Counted from the stretch's first letter, positions 21,301 through 31,209 are shown. The stretch: 64,000 bases of DNA from Ascoidea rubescens DSM 1968 (GCF_001661345.1 NW_017962913.1:2423428-2487427); one strand, 5' to 3'. Program-made: numbers and translations. The notes: a model not told the origin generated them from the sequence alone.

Positions 21301-21782
21301 TCCTTGTAATTTTCTTTCAATTCTAAACTGAATTTCGAAGATAAGGGAAAGTTAGATGACCCGTCATCCAAAGCGATATTGTTATCTTCGACAAATAAAC
21401 CATCAAGAAAAAACGGGAACTTGACAATCGGGAACCATGGCATATGGTTCAAGATATAAGAAATCGACTCAAGATCATTGTTATTGTTGGTATTATTTAT
21501 ACCAATCTTGCTGAAATAATGTCGAAATGCTTTTCTGGTTTTAGTAATTTTATCGGTGGTAAATGCAGGATTTAAAGTCTCACTGAGTATGAAATCAAAA
21601 CTTTTTTTCCTCAATCCAATATCCTCCTCCTGATTACTTGGCGCAATCATATCTTGGTTTAATAGGTTTTTGTATAATACCAATAAAAATGGTGGATTGA
21701 AGACCCTTTTGTAGAAAACGCAATCATCTTGAGTAATGGAGACCTCTGGGATGGCAGCAGGTGTTAAAGAGGCTGAAGGCAT
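18315..21782 (-). CDS. Kelch-repeat protein, Gpb1/Gpb2-like
   Basis: Large beta-propeller protein, 1155 aa from the ATG at 21782. Kelch blades are visible from about residue 245 (CYHSCVYIDKQIYIFGG). They continue through RYIFYFGGF, IPIYVNGGY, LSLILHGGTDN, YYIILSGG and finally NHFMVIGGVV near the C-terminus, separated by Asn/Ser-rich insertions. The arrangement, with a Pro-Pro-Pro-Leu-Ile-Cys linker before the second blade, resembles yeast Gpb1/Gpb2 (Krh), which restrain cAMP-PKA signalling. This is a memory-based match, so no symbol is given. The frame stays open upstream to an ATG at 22088, but that part has a run of about 20 Leu (mostly CTG/CTT) and no conserved feature. I prefer the start at 21782. 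Confidence 0.75.
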   Translation of the reverse strand: MPSASLTPAAIPEVSITQDDCVFYKRVFNPPFLLVLYKNLLNQDMIAPSNQEEDIGLRKKSFDFILSETLNPAFTTDKITKTRKAFRHYFSKIGINNTNNNNDLESISYILNHMPWFPIVKFPFFLDGLFVEDNNIALDDGSSNFPLSSKFSLELKENYKDKKFSNKDYEKIHNYSISPSLDPKQDVKFNENQSQYKTQNQNHASSNSNNKNSKKKNEKDSLEFLNNYLYFPVVFSKNALPSFCYHSCVYIDKQIYIFGGLVSKISDNNFYSNTVLQDKSSFVYKKIYGDLMNLEVISDYDLPIPLNPNTIFSPYMQPNDQLYIINSSTYAVQKPELHGDIPPPLICCSTCQISNRYIFYFGGFTIKSEYYKKKSPKSKQIIKKSIVLNPNGWIFDLLINKFTKITLKVHPTYIPEINSTVTNIARFGHGLSCLQVQNLNRMPNDSSMLITKKVPIKNKFDQSSTSLNFEKSSIPIYVNGGYTLTYPLNTSSIYHNSHKFTPLQDFWRIDLIINKIGMDETLTFFDESIAIPIVQLQDTTDIPAARAFHVCSLVPSKFFPLKTKLQIDDFTLNKDLDSTNNSINNSKSNINSFYAPTPKRTTTTVSFSDSLNTKSLKPAFSLRPGIPRNVATPIRTSTPIKTPIAMGFNTLINPDTPPTTSTPDRGTALFLPQAPIKPANSFISFSNLSEAGTLRNKQDVTIIQPNPTASSLSFARLHDLSLILHGGTDNHQIFGDFWAFNFDSRKWIKVDTYAKTKDPAPDENYKIDVKKVGHNAFFLSHYYIILSGGIQLDFKDELLQNKKIEELKILNHFLESGYWPVESMESLKSYSSDKPDLSDPITFQDYMENKLKCKDKSRNLTNNRILILDLKTKEWIFMNYLNTFTGDEELKKKLFSKDNFEFARKSERLSRSIYQQKKISIDFIDEYLNENNNNSFTSVYDFDLNKSKSRLNYNFNSIPNPISNSISSSRDNSKSNSINFNAKSFLKGNSKGASFDNLDVDSIDSSNDGLVTACSSLPELESIQLNNLSIENKKERLNNNSALQDKIVRQASAVGSGIVFCGNHFMVIGGVVSFHNLVSTSRCLKSSIKDVEQAIQDVRTIIQNKRYKNNHQKVEQIDRKMIRRIIQKSKQNDQYYTILGSGVAEIDLLFSEPSL

Positions 21783-21959
21783 TAAAGAAATCAAGAAACC
21801 AGTTGAATAAACATGATAAAAACAGATCAAAGGCAGATCTCTGGGGAAAACAGTGTATTTATATTCCATCGCAAACCAAAAAATCTTCAAAAAGCCTATC
21901 TCTATGGCATATGCATGTTGAGGTTCACAAATGCGCATCAAAATACCACTACTGTGGAT

Positions 21960-22035
21960 GTGCTTTGATGGCAAAAGCAGCAGAAGCAGCAAAAGCAGCA
22001 GAAGCAGCAGAAGCAGCAGAAGCAGCACCAGCACC
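21960..22035. repeat. GCAGAA-type trinucleotide-rich repeat
   Basis: Tandem GCA GCA GAA/AAA units in the divergent promoter region of the Kelch gene and APM3. On the minus strand it would be mostly CTG and CTT codons. Ordinary genes in this window nearly lack CTG, so it is probably not coding. Confidence 0.6.
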
Positions 22036-22436
22036 AAGCCTGGCAGTAATTTTTTCTGTTTCCCAGCTTCTGAGTGAGAAATAAGCATGTTTGGTGAGCT
22101 GTACTGTGCTCCCTAAGTGTTGTGCACCTGGCTTTGGTTGGCGGGCTGATGGTAACAGGTGTTGTTTATGGAACAAAAAAAGTCCAGCGAGAGCAGCACA
22201 CCCTTAGAGATTAGAGCCATTGGACCAAATCATCACTGCGATCTTGATGCTATGCAGTCTGTGCGACATTTGTGTGAGCTGTGAGGAAAGTGGGTCAGAG
22301 TGGAAAGAAAGAAGAGTTTGGGTTTGAACTGCAAATAAGCGGCCAATTCAAACCGACGTTGCATCAAAAAGTGCCAGACCTGAAGTCGTTGGAATCACAC
22401 AAAATTGATCAACAGGATTGAAGACTCGCACTAGAA

Positions 22437-24459
22437 ATGAATTTGATCAAGGCAATCTATATTACAGACGACAAAGAGTATGTTTGGTTCTCCTGTTTTC
22501 GATTGCAACTAACCCAGCTTGCTAGTACTAACCTATAGCTCACCAAGTAATCTTGTGTTTGACTATCCTGTGTCAACAAATATATCATACTTTACTTCTC
22601 TCATAACAAAAATAAATAACATTAGAAACACCTATTTATCTGAATCAGAATCCCATGACATTTCAAGTTTATCTTTGGTCAATCAAATGATTGATCCATT
22701 TGTTAATTTGACTGACGATTTAGTGATATGTCATCATACTGAAAAGAATCTAGTTTTTTACTTGGTTTGTCAATCAAAAATAACCAATGATTTCTATTTT
22801 AAAAACAATAGTGGCGAAAGTGATTTTGAAACTCAAAGTGAAACCGATTCAGATGATGACGATGATGATGATGAAGAAGAAGAAGATGATGATGATGATG
22901 CTAATGATGATGACGATGACGATGACGATGTGTATGAGTATCAAGTAGAAAACCCAAATGGAAAACATAATGACAAAAAAAGTGTTAATAACTCCAATCA
23001 ACAATATCAAGAATATGAGGAAACCGACATTGGAAGCAACATTTCCGTTACCAATTATGATTATAACGATGCAAAATCCATAAAGAAAAATTTAAAAAAA
23101 AAGAATAAAGACCATTTACAAATCAAAAATTATAATTCTCCCAATCCTTTATTACCTTTTGTCTTTTTCAAAAGATTAATTGAAGTAATGGAGAACTATT
23201 TTGGTAAACCTTTAAATCCTTTAAAGTTAGAAGCTAACTATGATATTTTATGTCTTTTAATCAACGAAATGATCCAAGATGGTTTCCCCTTCATAACCGA
23301 TTTGAATCAATTAAGAGATATTGTTCAATTAGAAGGTTTGTTGAGCAAATTCATTTCTTCAACCACTTCTCAAATCTCAAAAGTAACAACAACAGCTCCT
23401 TACAACTCAAATGTTAAAAGCTTTTCAAGCAAAAATTTCGAATCAACTATTCCATGGAGAAGACAAAACGTTAAATATACTAATAATGAATTATTTGTTG
23501 ATATCATTGAATCAATTGACATTCTAATGTCTGCTCCAAGTAAAAAGAAAAATAAAAAAACAGTTACCAATTTCAATGGCTCCTCAGCTTTTTATAATTC
23601 GACTTTAAATGATTATGACAATTTCAACGCTTCAAAGCCTTTAATGGCCACAATTCAAGGCCAAATTCAATTAACTTGTCATTTATCTGGTATCCCAGAT
23701 TTACAAATGGTTTTAAATTTAAATGGTCATGATTTTGACAACATTTTACCAAGTTTTCATCCTTGCATTAGTGTTCAAAATTGGTTGCAACGTCCTGGAA
23801 TATTATCATTCATTCCTCCTGATGGTAAATCAATCCTAATGAATTATGAGATTGATCTATTAAACAACCCAAACCAACATTATTCGAAAAATATTGGTTT
23901 AATTAACATTGATTACAAGACTGGCTTGGGTTTAAATTCAAATGAATTTGAGATCAAGGTTTTCATTAATAAATTCAAAACAGTTCGATCTATTGATAAT
24001 TTTAAAATCAATATTGATTGTGAATTAATTAAATCGAAAATTTCTAGCATCAAAATTATAAGATTATCTCAAGGTGATTTTCAATTTAGTTCAAATGGAA
24101 AAAATGAATGGGTCTTTGATAAATCTTTGATTCCCGGAATAAATCCAATATTTAGAGGCACAATTATCTCAAATGATGATAATCAATTTGAAAATAATCA
24201 TGATGGTTTTGTTGAATATACTGACTATCCAGCAAATGATACAGCCAGTAATTTTTCTAAATCGAACAGCATAAATAAAATGGAGAAACCGTTATTTCCA
24301 ACTTTTATTTCAGCAAGTTATAGTTATAAAGGTTGTATACCTAGTGGTGTCAAGGTTGAGTCTCTTAAAATATTAAATGCCAGAGGATTAGGAGAAAATA
24401 TCAAGCCATACAAGGGTGTTAAGTATATTACAACAACCGATAATTATATTTGCAGGTAA
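22437..24459 (+). CDS. APM3: AP-3 adaptor complex mu subunit (one intron)
   Basis: Medium subunit of the AP-3 coat that sorts cargo from Golgi to vacuole. Exons are 22437-22477 and 22539-24459, giving 653 aa (yeast 483). The first exon encodes the longin-type start MNLIKAIYITDDK. The mu homology domain begins near VPWR-like IPWRRQNV and NNELFVDIIES. It continues through FIPPDGKSILMNYEID, GDFQFS with EWVFDKS, and ends with PYKGVKYITT, all matching yeast Apm3 order. The extra length is an Asp/Glu run (about residues 115-145) followed by Asn/Lys-rich sequence between the longin and mu domains. Confidence 0.93.
22478..22538 (+). other. APM3: APM3 intron (61 nt)
   Basis: 5' site GTATGT, branch TACTAAC at 22526-22532, 3' site TAG ending at 22538. 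Only six bases separate the branch word from the end of the intron, which is unusually short for budding yeast. The spliced frame is continuous (DDK-D-SPSNLVFDY). Confidence 0.9.
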
Positions 24460-24652
24460 TTTAAAAAGTATTTATTCAATAAAAGTTAATGGAAAAATAA
24501 AAAAGCATCCATTATAATTAGCCAAAATAACTTCAATCAAAACAAAAACAAAAAAGTAAAAAAATAAAAAATAAAAAATAAAAAAAAATAAAGAATAAAA
24601 ATAATAGAGAGAAAAATATATAGATATAGATATAGATACAAAGTGAAAATAG

Positions 24653-26149
24653 CTATTCCTTATCATAGTCAATTAACTCTCCTAAATCTAATCTTGGAAA
24701 TTCGATATTATTTTCAATCAAAACCTGTTCACTATAAAGCCAAAGATTTATTAGCTGTCTAAATTTTGAATTTACAGTGAAATTTGTTTCCTCATGTTTT
24801 GGTGATTCGCTCTTTTTATCTGGATTTAGTGATCCAAAATTATCCAAATTATTTGGATTATTTGATCTGTGATATTTGGATTTCTTTTCACCATCAGGTT
24901 TTTTGTCTAAATTCATTTCGTCATCATCATCATCAAAAAATTCCTCTCTTGTATATTTATTTTTATTTGTATTAAAAGAATCAAAATCAAAATCAGAAGT
25001 CGTAAACATATCCATATTACTATTCATATCATCAGTTGAATTAGATCCTTTATTTTGACTTTGATTTGAACTGATAGTGGTATAATTACCGATCATTTCG
25101 TCAGACATTTTGAATTTATTTGTAGAATATGTCAATATAGAGTTATTTATTAAATCAAATACTTCGTGTTTTAAATCATGGTTGTCGCTGAGATGACTCA
25201 ATTGTATGGGTAGGAAATTTTGATTATCCTCTTCAATTACTATGGAGCTATTGCCATCTAGAGATTTATCAGTTTTTTCAGTATTATTTGTATCAAATAG
25301 TAATAAGCATAGGGCCAACTCTAATTCTTCCATAAAAACTGGGGATTTTATTGCATTGGGAAATATTTTGTTTCTAATAAACTTGATAGTCTTTTCGTAA
25401 AATTTCCTTTCAAATTCAATCACCTTGGAAGAATTTGATGCATCAGCCATCAAGTTATATCTAATTAAATTTGAGGATGTAAAATTTATCGAAGTTGAGG
25501 ACTTTCTGTGCTTTCTTTTATTTATATTTTTATTCAATTGGCTTGAGGAAGGAACAAAATTTGTTTCGTTTTTGATCATTATTTCTCTTTCTTTATTGAA
25601 CTTTTTAATTGATTCAATTAGACTCAATAGTAGTATTTTGAAATATAGAAAATCGTTATTTTCTAGCAAAAATGGATAGTAATCATTCAACTTGTCTATG
25701 ATACCCTCAATTTCGCCTCTTCCAATCATTTTTTTGATTTCGTTTCTTTGTTTGATTGAATGCAACCCATTGATTATGGTTGAGTTGTTGAATTGGTTGA
25801 TTCTATGGTCGTCAAACTCAGCTACTGCATACGCTTTTCTGATTGCTTCCTCTTCAAAGGTGGAGTCTTGATCAGCAAAAGCATCCATATTGATGTCGTC
25901 TACAGCATTTTCCTTCTCTTTGCCACTATCTTTCTTCTTGTTCTGGAGGTTGATATCGTCGTTTCTATTGATGTTCAACTCTTCCATACCTTGGATATTC
26001 AACCCAATCTCATTGGCAAAATTCATAGAGGTTTCTTGATACCCCTCGGTGACAAGATAGTTGAGAATCAACAAGTTCAAGTCAGGCCTGTCGAAGTTCC
26101 CAAAATTCTCAAACTTCTTCAAAAACTCCTCGTCCCTCTTTTTTGCCAT
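24653..26149 (-). CDS. GID8: GID E3 ligase subunit Gid8 (LisH-CTLH)
   Basis: Scaffold subunit of the GID/CTLH ubiquitin ligase, which degrades gluconeogenic enzymes after glucose return. 498 aa from the ATG at 26149. The LisH motif is near the N-terminus (LLILNYLVTEGYQETSMNFA). The CTLH follows (RNEIKKMIGRGEIEGIIDKL), then the CRA-like region (LYFKILLLSLIE), split by Asn/Ser- and Asp-rich insertions. The C-terminus closes with NLWLYSEQVLIE and FPRLDLGELI. Downstream of MAK5 on the same strand, 137 bp apart. Confidence 0.88.
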   Translation of the reverse strand: MAKKRDEEFLKKFENFGNFDRPDLNLLILNYLVTEGYQETSMNFANEIGLNIQGMEELNINRNDDINLQNKKKDSGKEKENAVDDINMDAFADQDSTFEEEAIRKAYAVAEFDDHRINQFNNSTIINGLHSIKQRNEIKKMIGRGEIEGIIDKLNDYYPFLLENNDFLYFKILLLSLIESIKKFNKEREIMIKNETNFVPSSSQLNKNINKRKHRKSSTSINFTSSNLIRYNLMADASNSSKVIEFERKFYEKTIKFIRNKIFPNAIKSPVFMEELELALCLLLFDTNNTEKTDKSLDGNSSIVIEEDNQNFLPIQLSHLSDNHDLKHEVFDLINNSILTYSTNKFKMSDEMIGNYTTISSNQSQNKGSNSTDDMNSNMDMFTTSDFDFDSFNTNKNKYTREEFFDDDDDEMNLDKKPDGEKKSKYHRSNNPNNLDNFGSLNPDKKSESPKHEETNFTVNSKFRQLINLWLYSEQVLIENNIEFPRLDLGELIDYDKE

Positions 26150-26286
26150 TTCGATCAAGTTAAAACGATGGTTTCGAGCTGTGTATTACTTTATCTATCA
26201 TATATGCTACTCTCTATCTATTCTTCCACTCTTATCTTCGTCCGGGTAACGAGCCCAACATCCAAAACATTTCTTTTTTCTTCTTT

Positions 26287-28575
26287 CTATTTCAACTTCA
26301 GAAGCAAAAAATTTAACTCGCCCTTCAACGTCCTGTGCTGGTTCTTGCTGAGTTGCTTGTTCTCCTTCTTGTTCCTGTTTTTCGTGAGTATGTCGTCCTG
26401 AGCAAAGTCCTCTAGGTCTTCTGTTTCGACATCCAAATCTTCTGCCAATTTTTTGATCCATGTGTCCTCCTTCTGAAGAGAGCTGTTGGATATCTCGGAT
26501 TCGCTGATTTGATTGGCAATTGACACTATGTTCTTGAGTTTAACTATTTGGCCCATGTTGACGTCCAAAAACTTCAAATCATTTTTAAAACCAAAGCTTT
26601 TGTAATTCAGCTTGCTATTTATCAACAATTTTCTTAATCTCTTTAATGCACCTGAAACCTCAGTGGGTGAGGAAATAATTATCGAATTTCCTTCTTTTCC
26701 TGCTCTTCCAGTTCTTCCAGATCTGTGAATATAAACATCAGCACTTCTAGGGATGTGGTAGTGAACAACGTAAGAGATATTTGGAATATCTAATCCTCTG
26801 GCTGCGACATCTGTTGCAATCAAAATACAAGATTTTCGATTACTATTGTTGTTGTCACTGTTATTATTAGTTATAGTTTCACATTGTTTGGTAAAATTTT
26901 CTAAATTCCTTAATCTTTGTTTTTGAATCATTGATGAATGAATTGAAAAAACATTTGGAATCTTTAGGTTTTTCATCAATAATGTGATTCTCTTAACACT
27001 CTCGATCGAATTTGTGAAAATTAAAATTGATCCAAAATAATTTCTCAAAAAGTAAAATAAGTACAAATCTCTTTCTAGTGCTCCACATTCAATTAGATAT
27101 TCATTAATTTGACTTGCCAACATCTCCTTTGGATTTACGTCCACAAAAATCGGAGATTTATCTCTAAGATTCAAATTTTTTCTCAACATATCAACTATTT
27201 CTTGGTTATTAGTCAATGTTTTCTGATCATTTGATTTAATATTTTTATTTAATTTTGAGAACAAATTTTTTGTAAAAGTCGCTGAGAAAATTAATGTTTG
27301 CCATAATGATCCATATTTGGTTTTTCCATTACTTTTAGGTCTTTCTCTTTTAAATAAATCCAAAACTTGTAATAATTCTTGAAAATGACCATCTAATAAT
27401 AGCCTGTCAGCTTCGTCTAAAACTATCATGTCAACTTTTGCAAGCTTTTTAGCAATCGAAATGTCTTTATTTAATATCTCAAGTATTCTACCAGGCGTTG
27501 CCACAATTATTCCAGGATTATATGTTTTCAATAATCTCTCTTGTTTTTGAATCGATAATCCACCTGTGATATTTATAATTGAATTTGAATTTGGTAATGG
27601 ACAATACTTAGAAATTGAATTCAAGTGATTGACAATTTGATGAGCTAATTCTCTTGTCGGTGTAAAAATTATCGAAACGGGGTGATCAATATCAATTTTT
27701 TTGCTAGATTTCAATGGTTCATTTAAAAATTTTAAAATATTAAGATAATTTTGCAAAATCGGTATCCCATATGCCAATGTTTTACCAGAACCTGTCATTG
27801 CTTTCCCGATGATATCTCTTCTTTGCAATATTATTGGAACACAATTTTTTTGAATTGGTGTTGGGTCAAAAAATTTTAAGTTGTATAAACCATTTAATAT
27901 GTATGGAGATAAATTCAATGATTTCCATTTAGGCAATTGAATTTCCAATTCCTCTAAACTAATAAATTCTTCATCGATTTCCGATGACTCCAATTCAATA
28001 ATTGTTTTCTCAGTAAAAACATTCTCTTCAAGAATAGAATCTTCATTATCAATAATATTCTTTGAGTTCTTGGCTTTATTGTTTTGTTTTTTATTGTTCT
28101 TATTTTCATGGCCATCTATCTTCTGTACTTTTTCGGATTCAATTTGGTCTTTTGTTTCCATATTTTCATCATGATCTTGATCTCCATCAGTTTGAGCATT
28201 ACCGTCTTTTTCTACTTCTTCATTCTCATTTTCATCTTCATTTTCATCTTCGTCTTCATTTTTTATCTTCGAATCATCTTTTACAATAAACTGAACTTTC
28301 CCATTCACAAATTTCACATCAACACCATCAATTTCTTCTAAACCGTAACATCCATCAACAAAATCAACACCACCTGAAATATCAACTGTTTTCCAATTTA
28401 AATTGTCAGCTGAAATAATTTTGGATTCCTTAGCTTTGGCTTTTGATTTTGATTTGGGTCTTGAACTTGAAGAGTCTCTTATTTTTTTCGATTTTTTTCC
28501 TGGTTTAAGTATCTTATTCTTCTTTGCAGCATTAAATTTATTTTTTCTATTTCCAGATATTTTAAAAGGGGACAT
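26287..28575 (-). CDS. MAK5: DEAD-box rRNA helicase Mak5
   Basis: Nucleolar helicase for 60S assembly, 762 aa from the ATG at 28575 (yeast 773). A Lys-rich N-terminus (FKISGNRKNK) and a long acidic Asp/Glu/Asn stretch precede the core. Motifs in order: Q motif (FFDPTPIQ), AMTGSGKT (about 258), PTRELAHQ, GGL, TPGR, LDEAD (about 387), FSATF, ATDVAARGLDIPNIS and HRSGRTGRAG (about 620). The linker ALKRLRKLL and the C-terminus follow. The sequence upstream of 28575 is in frame but lacks an ATG. Confidence 0.94.
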   Translation of the reverse strand: MSPFKISGNRKNKFNAAKKNKILKPGKKSKKIRDSSSSRPKSKSKAKAKESKIISADNLNWKTVDISGGVDFVDGCYGLEEIDGVDVKFVNGKVQFIVKDDSKIKNEDEDENEDENENEEVEKDGNAQTDGDQDHDENMETKDQIESEKVQKIDGHENKNNKKQNNKAKNSKNIIDNEDSILEENVFTEKTIIELESSEIDEEFISLEELEIQLPKWKSLNLSPYILNGLYNLKFFDPTPIQKNCVPIILQRRDIIGKAMTGSGKTLAYGIPILQNYLNILKFLNEPLKSSKKIDIDHPVSIIFTPTRELAHQIVNHLNSISKYCPLPNSNSIINITGGLSIQKQERLLKTYNPGIIVATPGRILEILNKDISIAKKLAKVDMIVLDEADRLLLDGHFQELLQVLDLFKRERPKSNGKTKYGSLWQTLIFSATFTKNLFSKLNKNIKSNDQKTLTNNQEIVDMLRKNLNLRDKSPIFVDVNPKEMLASQINEYLIECGALERDLYLFYFLRNYFGSILIFTNSIESVKRITLLMKNLKIPNVFSIHSSMIQKQRLRNLENFTKQCETITNNNSDNNNSNRKSCILIATDVAARGLDIPNISYVVHYHIPRSADVYIHRSGRTGRAGKEGNSIIISSPTEVSGALKRLRKLLINSKLNYKSFGFKNDLKFLDVNMGQIVKLKNIVSIANQISESEISNSSLQKEDTWIKKLAEDLDVETEDLEDFAQDDILTKNRNKKENKQLSKNQHRTLKGELNFLLLKLK

Positions 28576-28982
28576 TTTGATCTCTGTATCAGGCTTGAAA
28601 TAATTAATTTTCAATGAACCAATCTTCAAAATTTCACCAAAAAAAAATAAAAAAAATAAAAAAAATAAAAAAAAATAACCAAACCCACAAATTCGGCGAC
28701 TGTATTATATAATCATATGTAATTATATGCATTTATATGTATATATTAAATCCATCTATGTGATACTCCTAAATGAGAAATATGTGGCTAATGTAGGGTT
28801 GACTTTCGTATAGGTCGTTCCCGTTTCCGAAAAGAGAAAGAGATGGCTGTTTCGACTTTCTCAAAGTGATGAGAAAATATAAATTTCACTTTTTATTTAG
28901 AACACCTAGAAACATATCATTATAATACTGTTATTGCACTATTACTATATTACTATATTACTATATTATTGTTGGTTTGTTT
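28576..28982. other. Divergent MAK5 / membrane-protein promoter
   Basis: AT-rich 407 bp with an A-rich repeat (28640-28680) and a PAC-like GTGATGAG word at 28866-28873. No gene seen. Confidence 0.5.
28866..28873 (+). promoter_or_regulatory. PAC-like word upstream of MAK5
   Basis: GTGATGAG is one base from the PAC word GCGATGAG found before yeast ribosome-biogenesis genes. It lies about 290 bp from the MAK5 start. The word is short, so chance occurrence is possible. Confidence 0.25.
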
Positions 28983-29735
28983 ATGGTTTGTTGTAATATG
29001 AAAGAACTAATGAACTACTTTCAACTTCCTTCGTCAGATCTATTTCTAGCCAATTATTCGAATTACTACTCGAAATTAGACAATCTATTAACTGATAATG
29101 TCGTTTTTAAAAAAACCATTTTAAAATATCATATGGAAACCTCAACTGGTAAATTTATTACAATATTATCGATCATTCTATTATTTTCTATAATATTTTA
29201 CCATATAATATTAGAAATTGGAGTTTTATTAAAAATTTGGAGCCACCCAACTGCTGACGTTTTTGTTTATAAACCAGTTCACTGTGCTCATGTTTATATC
29301 AATTTAAATTTCATTAAAAGGAAATCATTGATTGATCATAAAATTGATTTTGGAAATATCTCTAATGAGAAAAACTTGAACAAATTATATAATGTATTCT
29401 ATAAAGATAAATCATCAAGCTCATTAAAATTGTTGAAGAAACCATTGAAATATCATATTGAGTTTGCTCCTGATGATTATAACGAAAAGGACCCAGAATT
29501 GGGCACAACTTTGAAATTCTTAAGAAATAAAATCATGCAATTATTTTACGAAAGTAAATTTTATAATAATGATGAGTTTTCAAATAATATTGGTCCTAAA
29601 AAGTTGAAAATTGATCTTAAAGATATCAAGATTTTTCATAAGAAGGAAGAGGTTCCGATTGAAAAAGATAACGAACCCTTGTGTTTGGTTGATATTAATA
29701 CTGGCAATACGGCTGATGCCATAATATTAATCTAA
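28983..29735 (+). CDS. Unknown single-pass membrane protein
   Basis: Not recognised. 250 aa from the ATG at 28983; a second ATG at 28998 is equally possible. A hydrophobic segment (FITILSIILLFSIIFYHIIL, about residues 59-78) follows a soluble N-terminal part of about 55 residues. The remaining 170 residues are polar, Lys/Asn-rich and probably folded, ending with LCLVDINTGNTADAIILI. There is no cleavable signal peptide. The arrangement fits a tail facing the cytosol or a lumen with one membrane anchor. It may be a lineage-specific or poorly conserved organelle protein. Confidence 0.72.
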   Translation: MVCCNMKELMNYFQLPSSDLFLANYSNYYSKLDNLLTDNVVFKKTILKYHMETSTGKFITILSIILLFSIIFYHIILEIGVLLKIWSHPTADVFVYKPVHCAHVYINLNFIKRKSLIDHKIDFGNISNEKNLNKLYNVFYKDKSSSSLKLLKKPLKYHIEFAPDDYNEKDPELGTTLKFLRNKIMQLFYESKFYNNDEFSNNIGPKKLKIDLKDIKIFHKKEEVPIEKDNEPLCLVDINTGNTADAIILI

Positions 29736-29904
29736 TATCGATCCAATTAATTCACTTCTTATACTTGTATTCAAATTTTCGAATTTGTGTTATTTTTTCA
29801 TTATTCTTTAAATCTTCAATGTAATATTTTAAATTTATTATATAATAAACAATAAATAATAAATAATTGGTAATTGAGAAAAACACAACAATTTTCATTA
29901 AATA

Positions 29905-31209
29905 TTAACTCGATTCTATATGATGATTTAAGGGAGTTTTGCCCCTACCATATCCATCTTTAGCATAATAATCCATTGGATAATAATCGCCTGTTATGCC
30001 TTTATCTTTTTCAAATAGGACCATTGCTTCGTATGGTGTTAACAATGGCCTATCAAATGCATATCCCCAGTCTATGCTTAATCTCGGACATGCAACTTGA
30101 ATAAAACAATCTATATCGTCAAAGATTGATAACTTTTGAGGAAATATTTCCGATAGTATAATTTTGATAACAGTTTTATTATTTTCTTTTAAAACCTTTT
30201 CAATCATTTCAATTGTTAATAAATTACCTTGCCTACCTAATGATCCTATAATCAATCCGAATTTTTCACATTTTTCACAACTTTTGATAGCATCAGATCT
30301 AACTTCAATCAACTCTTTGATTTCGTAATATTCTTGAGTAAATTTTTTAGAATATGGATCGTATCTGAAAGCAGGTATATTAGGGTTATGAATCATTGAT
30401 GATTCCAAATGAAACCTTCCGTCACCAATATATATCATTGCTTTTATTTCATTTTCATCCAATTTCGTAGAAGTACAACCCAATACCTCACCTTTTGATA
30501 ACGGCAATATTTGAGGAGTTATGATTTGATAATTTTCTTCATTTAATATCTGTCTGACTAAATGTAAAGTGGGATTGAATTGAATAGTTCCGAATAATGC
30601 TAATTTATCATGAACCTGAAAATTCCTCTTTATGGTACTGATTAAGTGTTTCTCGTTAATATTTATGGTGACAAAGATATACAATACTTTAATCAATGTT
30701 ATATCCACAGGAACCAAGCATGAGTGGGCGTAATGAATTATGAAATCACATCCCAATGATCTTGCTGTGTAATCATCGATACAACAAGCCCCATAACTGA
30801 CATCACCCATCACTATTACTTCGCATTCGCAAAATTGTTCGAGTATGTCAGAAATGATCAAAGAATAAATTAGTAGACCCTCGGGCATTTGCAATGCAAC
30901 TCTTTTACTATTATTTTTGCGTATATTCCATATTGTTTTATGTATTTCAAAATTATAGTTGGAAGGCAAAAGCTTGATTGCCTCATTTATTTCTTTATTT
31001 TCTAATATGTCCTTGGGGATGTGAGTAATTAATCTTAGATTTCTTCTGGTTTTGACAGTTCTTCTGACTAGCGATTTGAAGTCTGAATCATTGCTGGTAG
31101 ACACACTGTGAGAATCTGATCCAGTCTTGTGGCCTATAAATCGTCTTTTGGGAATTCTTTTCTTCTTTATCTCTGAGTCCAGATTGTTTCTAGGAGTATC
31201 AGCTTGCAT
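29905..31209 (-). CDS. DPH1: Diphthamide synthesis enzyme subunit Dph1
   Basis: With Dph2 it transfers the 3-amino-3-carboxypropyl group from S-adenosylmethionine to the target His of eEF2, the first step of diphthamide synthesis, using a [4Fe-4S] cluster. 434 aa from the ATG at 31209 (MQADTP); ATGs at 31227 and 31233 are possible. Near-identical blocks to yeast: LPSNYNFEIHKT, LQMPEGLLIYSLIISDIL, GDVSYGACCIDD, YAHSCLVP, TFGTIQFNP-like ALFGTIQFNP, GRFHLESSMIHNP and SLGRQGNL. The cluster Cys residues are present in GACCIDD, HSCLVP and ACPRLSIDWGYAF. The only CTG codon is in the variable N-terminus. Confidence 0.97.
   Translation of the reverse strand: MQADTPRNNLDSEIKKKRIPKRRFIGHKTGSDSHSVSTSNDSDFKSLVRRTVKTRRNLRLITHIPKDILENKEINEAIKLLPSNYNFEIHKTIWNIRKNNSKRVALQMPEGLLIYSLIISDILEQFCECEVIVMGDVSYGACCIDDYTARSLGCDFIIHYAHSCLVPVDITLIKVLYIFVTININEKHLISTIKRNFQVHDKLALFGTIQFNPTLHLVRQILNEENYQIITPQILPLSKGEVLGCTSTKLDENEIKAMIYIGDGRFHLESSMIHNPNIPAFRYDPYSKKFTQEYYEIKELIEVRSDAIKSCEKCEKFGLIIGSLGRQGNLLTIEMIEKVLKENNKTVIKIILSEIFPQKLSIFDDIDCFIQVACPRLSIDWGYAFDRPLLTPYEAMVLFEKDKGITGDYYPMDYYAKDGYGRGKTPLNHHIESS

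Noticed and set aside
18315-21782. Mds3/Pmd1 identity for the Kelch gene
   Set aside because: Mds3/Pmd1 have a different N-terminal layout as I recall it; the Pro-Pro-Pro-Leu linker and blade order fit Gpb1/Gpb2 better.
21783-22088. Poly-Leu N-terminus as part of the Kelch protein
   Set aside because: CTG-rich trinucleotide repeat in a CTG-poor genome, with no conservation; the start at 21782 is preferred.
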